A program made the position numbers and the translations under genes. DNA of 64,000 bases from Roseateles toxinivorans (GTDB taxonomy: Bacteria; Pseudomonadota; Gammaproteobacteria; Burkholderiales; Burkholderiaceae_C), in NCBI RefSeq assembly GCF_004362525.1, contig NZ_SNXS01000003.1:496001-560000 (forward strand). Direction: 5' to 3'. Positions 1 through 7,973 of this stretch are shown here, piece after piece. A model generated the notes under the pieces. That model worked only from the letters and a program-made list of their open reading frames with translations, ran no database searches and was not told where the DNA came from. How positions within the stretch are numbered: position 1 is the first letter of the stretch; every line of letters starts with the position of its first letter.

Positions 1-1
1 C

Positions 2-118
2 GAGCCGGCCTTTCTGGACGAGGTGCCGCTGGACTTCGGCATTGCCGACGCCGATTCGCACTACCACGTGCCGCTGCTGGCCAGTCCCTGGAGCTACTCC
101 ACCTACCGGGGCAGCTGA
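2..118 (+). CDS. uraH: 5-hydroxyisourate hydrolase, C-terminal end (partial)
   Basis: Only the last 38 codons are in the window; the frame is open from base 2 to a TGA at 116-118. The visible tail contains [19 protein letters not shown], which ends in the YRGS tetrapeptide that closes transthyretin-like 5-hydroxyisourate hydrolases and forms part of their active site. The enzyme hydrolyses 5-hydroxyisourate, the product of urate oxidation, to OHCU on the way to allantoin. The following xdhC ATG comes directly after the stop, so the two are probably cotranscribed. PuuD, which makes the substrate, is encoded 2.8 kb downstream. The call rests on the C-terminal signature and context only. Confidence 0.8.
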   Translation, partial: EPAFLDEVPLDFGIADADSHYHVPLLASPWSYSTYRGS

Positions 119-922
119 ATGAGGTCTTGGCGGGCGCTGGAGCAGGCGCTGGCACAGGGACCGGCTGTGCTCGTCAGCGTCGCCAGGGTCGAGGGCAGCG
201 GGCCGCGCGAGGAGGGGGCCTGGATGGCGGTGACACCCGCGCGCGTCTTTGACACGTTGGGCGGGGGCCAGCTGGAGTTCGAGGCCATTGCCCAGGCCCG
301 TGCCTGTCTGGCGGCCGGCTCGGTCACCGAGCCGCTGCGCCGCTACGCTTTAGGCCCCAGCCTGGGCCAGTGCTGCGGAGGCGTTGTCCATTTGCGCTAC
401 GAGTGGCTGGGTGCGGAGCATATCGCCGGCCTGCGCGAGCGCCTGACCAATGAGCAGGGGCAGCTGTCGGTGGCCTTGTTCGGCGGCGGCCATGTCGGCC
501 GGGCCATCGTCGAACTGCTCGGCCGCTTGCCCGCTCGGGTGCAGTGGGTGGACAGCCGCGACGAGATCTTTCCGCCCGGGCTGCCCGACAACGTCGTCGC
601 CGAGCATTCCGACCCGGTGCAGGCCGCCGTGCAAGACCTGGCCCCGGGCGCCAAGGTGCTGATCATGAGCTTCAGCCATGCCGAAGACCTGGACATCGTC
701 GCCGCCTGCCTGCATCGTCGGCGCGAGCGGGGCGATCTGCCCTTCATCGGCCTGATCGGCAGCAGGAGCAAGTGGGCGAGCTTTCGCCAGCGGCTGGACG
801 CGCGCGGCTTCACGGCGGCCGAGTTGGCCGGGGTGACCTGCCCGATCGGTGTGCCGGGCATAGCCGGCAAGCAGCCCGAGGTGATTGCCGTGGCGGTGGT
901 CGCCCAGCTCCTGCAGCGCTGA
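119..922 (+). CDS. xdhC: Xanthine dehydrogenase accessory protein XdhC
   Basis: XdhC binds molybdenum cofactor, promotes its sulfuration and delivers it to the XdhB subunit of xanthine dehydrogenase. The 267-aa protein has the XdhC/CoxI N-terminal domain (about residues 10-70), the conserved GQCCGG motif at 83-88 and a C-terminal Rossmann domain beginning GGGHVGRAI near 122. Length is normal for the family. The ATG at 119 follows the uraH stop with no spacer, suggesting translational coupling. Its client genes xdhA and xdhB lie 11 kb away on the other strand rather than adjacent as in the common xdhABC order. Confidence 0.93.
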   Translation: MRSWRALEQALAQGPAVLVSVARVEGSGPREEGAWMAVTPARVFDTLGGGQLEFEAIAQARACLAAGSVTEPLRRYALGPSLGQCCGGVVHLRYEWLGAEHIAGLRERLTNEQGQLSVALFGGGHVGRAIVELLGRLPARVQWVDSRDEIFPPGLPDNVVAEHSDPVQAAVQDLAPGAKVLIMSFSHAEDLDIVAACLHRRRERGDLPFIGLIGSRSKWASFRQRLDARGFTAAELAGVTCPIGVPGIAGKQPEVIAVAVVAQLLQR

Positions 923-986
923 ACCCTGCACCAAGTCAATCGGCATCAACGCGCTGATGCCTGACGGCTGCCACGTGCTTTGATGA

Positions 987-1004
987 ATAGTCCGTTCGGA
1001 CTAT
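987..1004. promoter_or_regulatory. Inverted repeat, candidate TetR-type operator
   Basis: ATAGTCCG-TT-CGGACTAT has two perfect 8-bp arms around a 2-bp centre, 76 bp before the ATG of the glycerophosphodiesterase. The compact symmetric form resembles TetR-family operators. No TetR gene is in the window, so a regulator would have to be encoded elsewhere. It could also be a chance short hairpin. Confidence 0.4.
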
Positions 1005-1079
1005 GGCAAGCCCCAGGGCCGCGCGGACGCATTTCATCGAAGCACTCGATGATCCAAGCACCCAATGGGAGACATACAC

Positions 1080-2321
1080 ATGAAATCGACTTCTGCACTG
1101 TCCAGCTTGGCCGCCGCCCTGCTGCTGGCCGCCGCCCCCGTCAGCTCCGCGCTGGCCTGGAACACCCTGGACGGCAATGCGCCGCTGGTGATCGCCCACC
1201 GCGGCGCCTCCGGCTATCTGCCGGAGCACACACTGGAGGGTTACAAGCTGGCCATCCAGATGGGCGCCAACTACATCGAGCCCGACCTGGTGATGACCCG
1301 GGATGGCGTGCTGGTGGCTCGCCACGAGCCCATCATCGGCGACTCGACGAATGTCGCCAGCCTGGCCCAGTTTGCCGGCCGCAAGACCACCAAGACCATC
1401 GACGGCGTGACCTATGCCAACCAGTACTTCGTCGAAGACTTCACGCTGGCCGAGCTGAAGACGCTGGGCGCCAAGCAGACCCGAGCCGGCCGCCCGACCA
1501 CCTATGACGGCCAGTTCCAGGTGCCCACGCTGGACGAGGTGATCGCCCTGGCCAAGGCCCAGAGCATTGCCACCGGCCGCCAGATCGGCATCTATCCCGA
1601 GCTCAAGCACTCGACCTATATGCAGGGCGTGTCGCAAAGCCTGGGCTTCTCCAAGACCTATTTCGAGGACAAGCTGGTCTCCACGCTGCACGCGGCCTAC
1701 GGCAATACCGGCAATGCGCCGGTCTTCATCCAGAGCTTCGAGATCTCGAATCTGCAGTATCTGAACCAGCACACCGACATCAAGCTGGTGCAGTTGGTCG
1801 ATGCCGACGATGTCAATGCCGACGGTTCGATGTCCCTGGTGGCGCCCTATGACCGGCCCTATGACGTGGCGGTGAAGAACGGCAAGCTGACATTTGCCGA
1901 CATGGTCAGCGATGTGGGCATGTCCTTCGTCGCCACCTATGCCGACGGCATCGGTCCCTGGAAGCCCTATCTGCTGAAGACGGTGGCCGATGGCGTGGAC
2001 CGTGACGGCGACGGCGTGATCACCGGCAAGGACCGCCGCGTCGATGGCAGCACCGGCGTGATCGAATCGGCCCATGCCAACGGCCTGTTCATCCACACCT
2101 GGACCTTCCGTAACGACGCCTCGTTGCTGGGCTATGCCGATCCGCAAAAGGAGATCGAGGCCTATCTGAAGCTGGGCGTGGACGGTATCTTCACCGACTT
2201 TCCCGACACCGGCGTGGCCGCCGTTGCCGCGCTGACCCCGGTGCCCGAGCCCGAGAGCTATGCGATGCTTTTGGCCGGCCTGGGCGTGCTCGGCCTGCTG
2301 CGTCGCCGTCAGTCGCGCTGA
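1080..2321 (+). CDS. Secreted glycerophosphodiester phosphodiesterase with PEP-CTERM anchor
   Basis: A GlpQ-like phosphodiesterase (413 aa) that would release glycerol 3-phosphate from glycerophosphodiesters outside the cytoplasmic membrane. The chosen ATG at 1080 begins a clean signal peptide (residues 1-26, ending SSALA) and has GGGAGA upstream; an in-frame ATG at 1065 adds only five residues. Catalytic signatures are HRGASGYLPEHT at 40-51, EPDL at 67-70 and RHE at 81-83. Residues 307-318 (DRDGDGVITGKD) match an EF-hand-type calcium loop. The C terminus is VPEPESYAMLLAGLG followed by a hydrophobic stretch and RRRQSR, a standard PEP-CTERM exosortase signal. No exosortase is in the window. 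The gene interrupts the purine catabolic genes with no obvious functional link. Confidence 0.9.
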   Translation: MKSTSALSSLAAALLLAAAPVSSALAWNTLDGNAPLVIAHRGASGYLPEHTLEGYKLAIQMGANYIEPDLVMTRDGVLVARHEPIIGDSTNVASLAQFAGRKTTKTIDGVTYANQYFVEDFTLAELKTLGAKQTRAGRPTTYDGQFQVPTLDEVIALAKAQSIATGRQIGIYPELKHSTYMQGVSQSLGFSKTYFEDKLVSTLHAAYGNTGNAPVFIQSFEISNLQYLNQHTDIKLVQLVDADDVNADGSMSLVAPYDRPYDVAVKNGKLTFADMVSDVGMSFVATYADGIGPWKPYLLKTVADGVDRDGDGVITGKDRRVDGSTGVIESAHANGLFIHTWTFRNDASLLGYADPQKEIEAYLKLGVDGIFTDFPDTGVAAVAALTPVPEPESYAMLLAGLGVLGLLRRRQSR

Positions 2322-2368
2322 TGCAGATATCGCAGTAACTGCAAATCTGCTTGTTTTGCCTGCGCGCG

Positions 2369-2392
2369 ATCCCCCCGCGACCCGGGGGGGAT
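2369..2392 (+). terminator. GC-rich hairpin after the glycerophosphodiesterase gene
   Basis: ATCCCCCC (2369-2376) pairs perfectly with GGGGGGAT (2385-2392), 48 bp after the stop codon. There is no downstream T tract, so this is only a weak candidate for an intrinsic terminator. Confidence 0.3.
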
Positions 2393-2463
2393 GCGTGCAA
2401 CAAATACCGGGTCTGTGCGATAGCGCACGGATTGGGGCGCTCGACGCGTGCAGACTGCGGTCC

Positions 2464-2709
2464 ATGTACAAGCCCTATGTATCTCCCGGCACTCAGGGTA
2501 TCGAGCCCCGTAGGCCGCTGTTGTGCTGCCCCCGCTGCAAGGGCCAGGTGCAACGCATACCGCGCCGCCTGATCGACCGCCTGCGCAGTCTCTTCAGCCC
2601 GGTGCGGCGCTTTCGCTGCCCAGCCATCCCTTGCGGCTGGGTCGGCAATCTGCCCGCCGGCGATCGCAGCCGCGACCAGCCCGCAGACGGCAGCAACTAC
2701 ATCCTCTGA
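2464..2709 (+). CDS. Small putative zinc-ribbon protein
   Basis: An 81-aa ORF in the 570-bp gap between the phosphodiesterase and puuD. It contains CPRCKG (residues 22-27), a basic segment RIPRRLIDRLRSLFSPVRRF (31-50), then C52 and C57 before GWVGNL. The C-x2-C ... C-x4-C pattern around a basic helix looks like a small single zinc knuckle. I believe similar short proteins occur in other Burkholderiales, but could not check. The ribosome binding site is weak. The frame stays open upstream to 2260 inside the previous gene; the ATG at 2464 is chosen as the first outside it. Function unknown. Confidence 0.5.
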   Translation: MYKPYVSPGTQGIEPRRPLLCCPRCKGQVQRIPRRLIDRLRSLFSPVRRFRCPAIPCGWVGNLPAGDRSRDQPADGSNYIL

Positions 2710-2752
2710 GCGAGGCAGGTCCAGCCAAGCGCTGGGCTGATTGCCGCGGAAA

Positions 2753-2764
2753 AGTGTATACACT
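2753..2764. promoter_or_regulatory. Perfect palindrome upstream of puuD
   Basis: AGTGTATACACT is a perfect 12-bp palindrome 127 bp before the puuD start, followed within a few bases by a related half-site, GTCTACAC. The TGTATACA core resembles GntR-family operators. Nothing else in the 182-bp gap between 2709 and 2892 explains it, so it is a candidate control site for urate oxidation genes. Confidence 0.4.
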
Positions 2765-2891
2765 TGCGTCTACACGTCGCCGCGGCGCCGGTGCGCAGGC
2801 TTCGGTCGAGGTGGGCGCGCCTTCAGCGCGACGCTCGGCCGGTTCACAGCGCCCGCAGTGGTGAGCCGCCACCCGTCTGGATCCGTGACCC

Positions 2892-4085
2892 ATGGACGCT
2901 TACCTGCTCGACTGGGCCAATCTGCTGCTGCGCTGGCTGCATCTGATCGTGGGCATTGCCTGGATCGGCGCCTCGTTCTACTTCGTCTGGCTGGACAACC
3001 ACCTCGTCAAACCCGAGTCGCCCGAACTCAAGGCCAAAGGGGTCGATGGTGAGCTGTGGGCCGTCCATGGCGGTGGCTTCTACAACCCGCAAAAGTACAT
3101 GGTGGCGCCACCCTCGCTGCCCCAGCACCTGCACTGGTTCTACTGGGAGAGCTACTGGACCTGGATGAGCGGCTTCGCCCTGTTCGTCACCCTCTATCTG
3201 TTCAATGCCAGCACCTTCTTGATCGACAAGCGGGTGCATGACTGGGGCGCGCCGGCGGCCATCGCCGCGGCCCTGGGCTTTCTGGCCGCCGGCTGGCTGG
3301 TCTATGACCAGATCTGCCGCCGCTTCGGCCACACCAAAGACGGCAGCATAGGCAACGACGGCCGCGTGCTGGGCCTGATCGCCGTCTTCATCGCCTTGGC
3401 CTGCTGGGCCGCGACCCAGCTGTTCGCCGGCCGGGCCGCCTTTCTGATCATCGGCGCGATGATTGCCACCATGATGAGCGCCAATGTGCTGGTCTGGATC
3501 ATCCCGGGCCAGAAGCAGGTGATTGCCGATATGCGCGCCGGCCGGCCCGTGAATCCTGTGTTCGGCCAGCGCGGCAAGCAGCGCAGCGTGCACAACACCT
3601 ATTTCACGCTGCCGGTGCTGATTGCCATGCTCAGCAACCACTACGGCATGCTTTACGGCCACGCACACAACTGGGCCGTGCTGCTGCTCTTGATGGCGGT
3701 GGGCGTGCTGGTGCGCACCTGGTTCGTCAAGCGCCACAAGGGCGTCAATGCCTGGGGTCTGATTGTTGCCGCCGTCGCCCTGCTGGCCGGACTGATGGTC
3801 TGGCTGGCGCCGGCTCCCGTGGCAGCGCCGGCCTCTGCGCCTGTGCCGGCCTATGCCCAGGTGCAGGCCATCGTCAACGAGCGCTGCGTGATGTGCCACA
3901 ACGCCCAGCTGGCGAGCAAGAACGTGCAGCTGCACAGCCCCGAGCTGATCGCCCGGCATGCCTTGCAGATCAAGCAGCAGGCGGTGCTACTGAGGCTGAT
4001 GCCGCAGAACAACGCCACCCAGATCACCGAGGCCGAGCGGGCGTTGCTGGGGCGCTGGGTGGATGCCGGCGCGCCGCTGCACTGA
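2892..4085 (+). CDS. puuD: Membrane urate hydroxylase (PuuD type) with C-terminal cytochrome c domain
   Basis: PuuD oxidises urate to 5-hydroxyisourate and passes electrons through a fused cytochrome c to the respiratory chain, instead of making hydrogen peroxide like classical uricase. The 397-aa protein begins with the family N terminus, including WLHLIVGIAWIGASFYFVWL. Several hydrophobic helices follow to about residue 300. A short periplasmic domain then carries the haem motif CVMCH (332-336) and a methionine-containing LMPQNNATQITEAER segment. It supplies substrate to the hydrolase whose end opens the window and uses urate made by XdhAB. A palindrome at 2753-2764 may control it. Confidence 0.93.
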   Translation: MDAYLLDWANLLLRWLHLIVGIAWIGASFYFVWLDNHLVKPESPELKAKGVDGELWAVHGGGFYNPQKYMVAPPSLPQHLHWFYWESYWTWMSGFALFVTLYLFNASTFLIDKRVHDWGAPAAIAAALGFLAAGWLVYDQICRRFGHTKDGSIGNDGRVLGLIAVFIALACWAATQLFAGRAAFLIIGAMIATMMSANVLVWIIPGQKQVIADMRAGRPVNPVFGQRGKQRSVHNTYFTLPVLIAMLSNHYGMLYGHAHNWAVLLLLMAVGVLVRTWFVKRHKGVNAWGLIVAAVALLAGLMVWLAPAPVAAPASAPVPAYAQVQAIVNERCVMCHNAQLASKNVQLHSPELIARHALQIKQQAVLLRLMPQNNATQITEAERALLGRWVDAGAPLH

Positions 4086-4121
4086 ATCGACCCACCGGGG
4101 CGGACTGTCGATAATGGGGTC

Positions 4122-5429
4122 ATGACGACCCCCACGCCCGATCCCCGTCGCGAGCCCCGGCAGTTTTTGCAGGCGCTCTACCAGGCTGCCGTGCAGCGTG
4201 CGCTGCCGGCGCTGAACATGGCCTCCTGCCTGCCGCCGCCACCCAAGGGCCGCACGCTGGTGCTGGGCGCGGGCAAGGCCGGTGGCGCGATGGCACAGGC
4301 GCTGGACGCGCTGTGGCCCGCGACAGCGCCGCTTTCAGGCCTGGTCATCACCCGCTATGGCCATGTGCCGCCGGACTATCTGGCGCGGCCAGGTCGCATC
4401 GAGGTCGTCGAGGCCTCCCATCCGGTGCCCGACCGCGCGGGCGAGCTGGCCGCGCAGCGCATCGTCGCGCTGACCGAGGGCCTGACCGCCGACGATCTGG
4501 TGATCTGCCTGATCTCCGGCGGCGGCTCTGCGCTGCTGGCCCTGCCTGCTGAAGGCCTGAGCCTGGCCGACAAGCAGGCGGTGAACCGGGCGCTGCTGAA
4601 GAGCGGCGCCAGCATCGACGAGATGAACTGCGTGCGCAAGCACCTGTCGGCCATCAAGGGCGGGCGGCTGGCCGCGATGTGCGCGCCGGCCCGGGTGCTG
4701 ACCCTGTTGATCAGCGATGTGCCCGGTGACGCGCCCGAGGTCATCGCCAGCGGCCCCACCGTGCCCGATTCGACCAGCTGCGCCGATGCGCTGGCCATCC
4801 TGAAGCGCTATGACATTGCCGTGCCCGAGGCCGCCCGCGCGGGCCTGGAGAGCGGCGCCTTCGAGTCGATCAAGCCCGGCGACCCTGCGTTCACCGGCCA
4901 GCAGGTGCAGATGCTGGCCACGCCGCAGCAGGCGCTGGAGGCCGCCGCGGCGCTGGCCCGTGCGTCCGGCCTGGAGGCCCACATCCTCAGCGACGAGATC
5001 GAGGGCGAGTCGCGCGAGGTCGGCAAGGTCCATGCGGCGCTGGCCCGGGCGGTGGCCCGCCATGGCCAGCCGTTCGCGCGGCCCTGCGTGATCCTGTCCG
5101 GCGGCGAGACCACGGTGACCGTGAAGAGCTCGGGTGGGCGGGGCGGGCGGGCCAGCGAGTTCCTGCTCGGCTGCGCGATCGCGCTGCAGGGCCAGGCCGG
5201 CATCTGGGGCCTGGCCGCCGACACCGATGGCATTGACGGCATCGAAGACAACGCCGGCGCCCAGATGGCCCCCGACACCCTGGCCCGGGCTGCGGCGCTG
5301 GGCATGAAGGCGCAGGACTTTCTCGATGCCAACAATGCCTACAACTTCTTCAAACCGTTGGACGATCTGCTGATCACCGGGCCCAGCTTCACCAACGTCA
5401 ACGACTTCCGGGCTTTGCTGGTCTTGTAG
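4122..5429 (+). CDS. Glycerate 2-kinase (GckA/TtuD, MOFRL family)
   Basis: A 435-aa MOFRL-family protein. The family phosphorylates D-glycerate to 2-phosphoglycerate and was formerly annotated as hydroxypyruvate reductase. Visible signatures are the N-terminal nucleotide-binding region VLGAGKAGGAMAQA, LISGGGSALL, NCVRKHLSAIKGGRLA, DVPGDAPEVIASGPT and the C-terminal MOFRL part with SGGETTVTVK and ADTDGIDG. Length is typical. It sits 36 bp behind puuD. Purine breakdown ends in glyoxylate, which is recycled through tartronate semialdehyde to glycerate, so a glycerate kinase fits the end of the pathway. The enzymes between allantoin and glycerate are not in this window. Confidence 0.88.
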   Translation: MTTPTPDPRREPRQFLQALYQAAVQRALPALNMASCLPPPPKGRTLVLGAGKAGGAMAQALDALWPATAPLSGLVITRYGHVPPDYLARPGRIEVVEASHPVPDRAGELAAQRIVALTEGLTADDLVICLISGGGSALLALPAEGLSLADKQAVNRALLKSGASIDEMNCVRKHLSAIKGGRLAAMCAPARVLTLLISDVPGDAPEVIASGPTVPDSTSCADALAILKRYDIAVPEAARAGLESGAFESIKPGDPAFTGQQVQMLATPQQALEAAAALARASGLEAHILSDEIEGESREVGKVHAALARAVARHGQPFARPCVILSGGETTVTVKSSGGRGGRASEFLLGCAIALQGQAGIWGLAADTDGIDGIEDNAGAQMAPDTLARAAALGMKAQDFLDANNAYNFFKPLDDLLITGPSFTNVNDFRALLVL

Positions 5430-5523
5430 CGCTTGTAAATCTGCTGCATGACACGCCAGCTTTTGCTAAGGTAGACGGCACGGGCGTGCCGGTTCCGGGG
5501 CGCCGAGTGGAAAGGGGCTCGAT

Positions 5524-6351
5524 ATGTCTGCAGCCACGCGTTTCATCCACGACCAGAACGCCTTGCCGACCATGCCCGAGGTGGCCAGCGCGCTGCTGGG
5601 TAGCCTTGACGACGAGCGGCTCAGCCTGGACTATCTGTCCCGGCTGATTGCCCAGGACCCCAGCCTCTCGGCCAAGGTGCTGCGGCTGGCCAACTCCACT
5701 CACTACAGCCCCTCGCACCAGGTAGACAAGCTCAGCGACGCCGCGGCGGCCCTGGGCCTGCAGACGCTGCGCAATATCTCGATGGCGGCCTGTATGTCGG
5801 ATGCCTTCCCTCAGGTGCCGGGCCTCGACCGCAAGCGCTTCTGGCACCACAGTCTGGCCACCGCCGGCTACGCGCACATGCTGGCGCGCTGGCTGCAGCT
5901 CGATGGCGAGTCGGCCTACCTGGCCGGCCTGATGCTGCGCACTGGCCAGTTGCTGATGGCCCGGGATGATCCGGACCAGGTGGCCGATGTCGAGGCCCAT
6001 GCCCAGGAGCCCGGCAGCCGGTCCTCGCTGGAGATGCATCGCTTTGGCTGCACCCATGCCGACGTGACCGCCGAGCTGGCGGCGCTGTGGCATTTCCCCG
6101 CCGGCCTGATCGAGGCCTTCAAGGATGCCAGCGAGCCCATGGACGTGCGTCCGTTCTCGCTGCTGGCCGGTGTGCTGCGCATGGCCGAGATACTGGCCGA
6201 TGCGCTTGATGCCGGCCAGTCACCACGCAAGGCGCTGCAGCAGGCGGTGCCTGATCTGCTGCAGCACCTGCATCTCGATCTGGACTGGCTGGAGGCCAAG
6301 CTGGCCGCCGCCGGTGACCCGGTGGCGGGCATGGACAGCCTGCTTCATTGA
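5524..6351 (+). CDS. HDOD-domain signalling protein
   Basis: A 275-aa protein that is almost entirely one HDOD domain (about residues 12-200), recognisable from LPTMPEVASALLG, DPSLSAKVLRLANSTHY and the later histidine-rich helices. HDOD proteins resemble HD phosphohydrolases but lack the catalytic metal site and act as signalling or scaffold modules. The ATG at 5524 has an AAGGGG ribosome binding site. A small GGCACG/CGTGCC hairpin at 5478-5491 lies in the 94-bp gap upstream. No signalling partner is adjacent; the neighbour at 6359 is convergent. Confidence 0.85.
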   Translation: MSAATRFIHDQNALPTMPEVASALLGSLDDERLSLDYLSRLIAQDPSLSAKVLRLANSTHYSPSHQVDKLSDAAAALGLQTLRNISMAACMSDAFPQVPGLDRKRFWHHSLATAGYAHMLARWLQLDGESAYLAGLMLRTGQLLMARDDPDQVADVEAHAQEPGSRSSLEMHRFGCTHADVTAELAALWHFPAGLIEAFKDASEPMDVRPFSLLAGVLRMAEILADALDAGQSPRKALQQAVPDLLQHLHLDLDWLEAKLAAAGDPVAGMDSLLH

Positions 6352-6358
6352 TTGATCT

Positions 6359-7339
6359 TTAGTCGTCTGAGGAAAAGCCGGAAGCCTTGACGACGGGCAC
6401 CCAGCCCTCGCGCTCCAACTGCAGCTCGCGTGAAAACACGGCAGGCGAATTGCCCACCGCCTCGAAGCCCAGCTTGGCCAGTCCCTCGGTGACGGCCTTC
6501 TCGCGCAGGGCCACGCGGGCCAGGTCGTAGAGCCGATCGACCAGGGCAGCACTGGTCCGCGCGGGCAGGTAGAGGCCGTAGCTCTCGACACCGACGATGC
6601 CCTTGAAGCCCTGCTCCTCGAAGGTCGGCGTGTCGGGCGCGAAGCGCGAGCGCTTGGTGTCGGTCACGCCCAGGAGGCGTACACGGCCCGAGGCCAGATG
6701 CGGCACGAAGTCGCTCAGCGAGAAGCAGCCGGCGGCGATCTGGCCGCCCATCAGGTCCTGCATGCCGGGCGCGGCGCCGCGGTAGGGCACGTGGGTCATG
6801 CTGATGCCTGCCGCGCGCTCGAACTGGTTGCCCAGGAAGTGGGGCATCGCGCCGGCAGCCGGCGAGGCATAGGCGCTGTCTTTCACATTGGCCTTGGCCC
6901 AGGCGGCGAACTGCTGCAGGTTCTTGACGCTGTCCGGCACCTTGGGGCCGACGCCGAAGCCGCAGGTGGACAGGGCCACCGCGGTGACCGGAATCGCATC
7001 GGTGGCGGCGTTGTACTGCAGCTTGCGGAACACATGGGGATAGATGGTGAACATCGACGAGGGGCTCAGGAGCATCGTCAGCCCGTCGGGGGCGCTGTCC
7101 TTCAGCGCGGCCACCGCCAGGCGGCCGCCGGCGCCGACCTTCTGCTCCACCAGCACCGACTCGGCCATGCGCCCGCGCCAGGCCTCGGCCAGGCGCCGCG
7201 CTGTGGTATCTATCGAGCCGCCGGCCGGAAAGCCGACAAGGATGCGCGGCAGATTGCCACCTTGCGCACGGGCCAGGCCAGCGGCGCTGCCCAACAGGGC
7301 GGCAAGGGCTTGGTTGAAATGACGGCGATGCAGGCTCAT
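6359..7339 (-). CDS. Bug/TctC-family tripartite tricarboxylate transporter substrate-binding protein
   Basis: A 326-aa periplasmic binding protein of the Bug family, which is greatly expanded in Burkholderiales and binds organic acids. The N terminus MSLHRRHFNQALAALLG has a twin arginine before a hydrophobic core and ends GLARAQ, a signal peptide possibly Tat-dependent. The mature protein starts with the family motif ILVGFPAGGSIDTTARRLAE. No TctA/TctB membrane genes are adjacent, so it is an orphan receptor. It follows the MarR gene by 35 bp on the same strand and is probably in its operon, so its ligand may be the substrate of the monooxygenase divergent from MarR. Confidence 0.9.
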   Translation of the reverse strand: MSLHRRHFNQALAALLGSAAGLARAQGGNLPRILVGFPAGGSIDTTARRLAEAWRGRMAESVLVEQKVGAGGRLAVAALKDSAPDGLTMLLSPSSMFTIYPHVFRKLQYNAATDAIPVTAVALSTCGFGVGPKVPDSVKNLQQFAAWAKANVKDSAYASPAAGAMPHFLGNQFERAAGISMTHVPYRGAAPGMQDLMGGQIAAGCFSLSDFVPHLASGRVRLLGVTDTKRSRFAPDTPTFEEQGFKGIVGVESYGLYLPARTSAALVDRLYDLARVALREKAVTEGLAKLGFEAVGNSPAVFSRELQLEREGWVPVVKASGFSSDD

Positions 7340-7374
7340 GGTGTGTCTCCTGGGGGGGGGCTTGTTGTAGGGGG

Positions 7375-7896
7375 CTATGCGGGTCGGGTGATCACGGCCG
7401 AGGCATTGGCCAGCAGGGCCAAGTGCTCCAGCGTCTGCTTCAGGCCGGTGGCCTGCTTGCCCAGGGCCTGGCTCAGCGCGGCGTCATGGGCACGCACGAC
7501 GGCGGTCAGCGCCTTGACCTGGGCCAGGCCGCTGGCGGTGAGGTGCAGGCCCCAGCTGCGCGCATCGACCGGATCATCGCGTCGCTCGACCCAGCCGCGC
7601 TGGGCCAGCCAGTTGGTCAGGCGCAGTGCGCCGCTGCGGTGCAGGCCCATGGCCTGGGCCAGCAGGCCCTGGCGCAGGCCGGGGTTCTCGGCCACCAGCA
7701 CCAGGGCGGCAAAGCGCTGCGGGCTGACGTCGAAGGCCTCGGTGGCGCGGAAGAAGTCCAGATACAGCGCGTTCTGCGCCCGGCGCAGCGCATAGCCCAG
7801 CAAATCGTCCAGCACACCATAGGCCAGGCCGGCCACCGGCAGCAGCGGGGCATCGGGCGCATCGGGGGCGGGGCTGTGGGTCGCGGATCGGTTCAT
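7375..7896 (-). CDS. MarR-family transcriptional regulator
   Basis: A 173-aa winged-helix regulator. The region LLAQAMGLHRSGALRLTNWLAQRGWVERRDDPVDARSW is split by its recognition helix and the D-x-R wing typical of MarR proteins (about residues 75-115). It is divergent from the FAD monooxygenase at 7974, with an inverted repeat GTTGC-ATAGC-GCAAC between them. It probably represses itself, the following Bug binding protein and the monooxygenase, and responds to an aromatic acid. The effector cannot be read from sequence. Confidence 0.85.
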   Translation of the reverse strand: MNRSATHSPAPDAPDAPLLPVAGLAYGVLDDLLGYALRRAQNALYLDFFRATEAFDVSPQRFAALVLVAENPGLRQGLLAQAMGLHRSGALRLTNWLAQRGWVERRDDPVDARSWGLHLTASGLAQVKALTAVVRAHDAALSQALGKQATGLKQTLEHLALLANASAVITRPA

Positions 7897-7914
7897 GGGT
7901 GCAGCATAAATACT

Positions 7915-7929
7915 GTTGCATAGCGCAAC
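7915..7929. promoter_or_regulatory. Candidate MarR operator between divergent genes
   Basis: GTTGC-ATAGC-GCAAC has perfect 5-bp arms and lies 19 bp from the marR start and 45 bp from the monooxygenase start. Its position and symmetry fit an operator controlling both divergent promoters. Confidence 0.5.
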
Positions 7930-7973
7930 TATCTCGCTTACCCTTAATCTGGATCAAACAAGTGACGCGAACC

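Noticed and set aside
2415-2428. GTGCG-ATAG-CGCAC inverted repeat
   Set aside because: Short, in a region without a clear promoter or adjacent regulator; no more than a chance hairpin can be supported.
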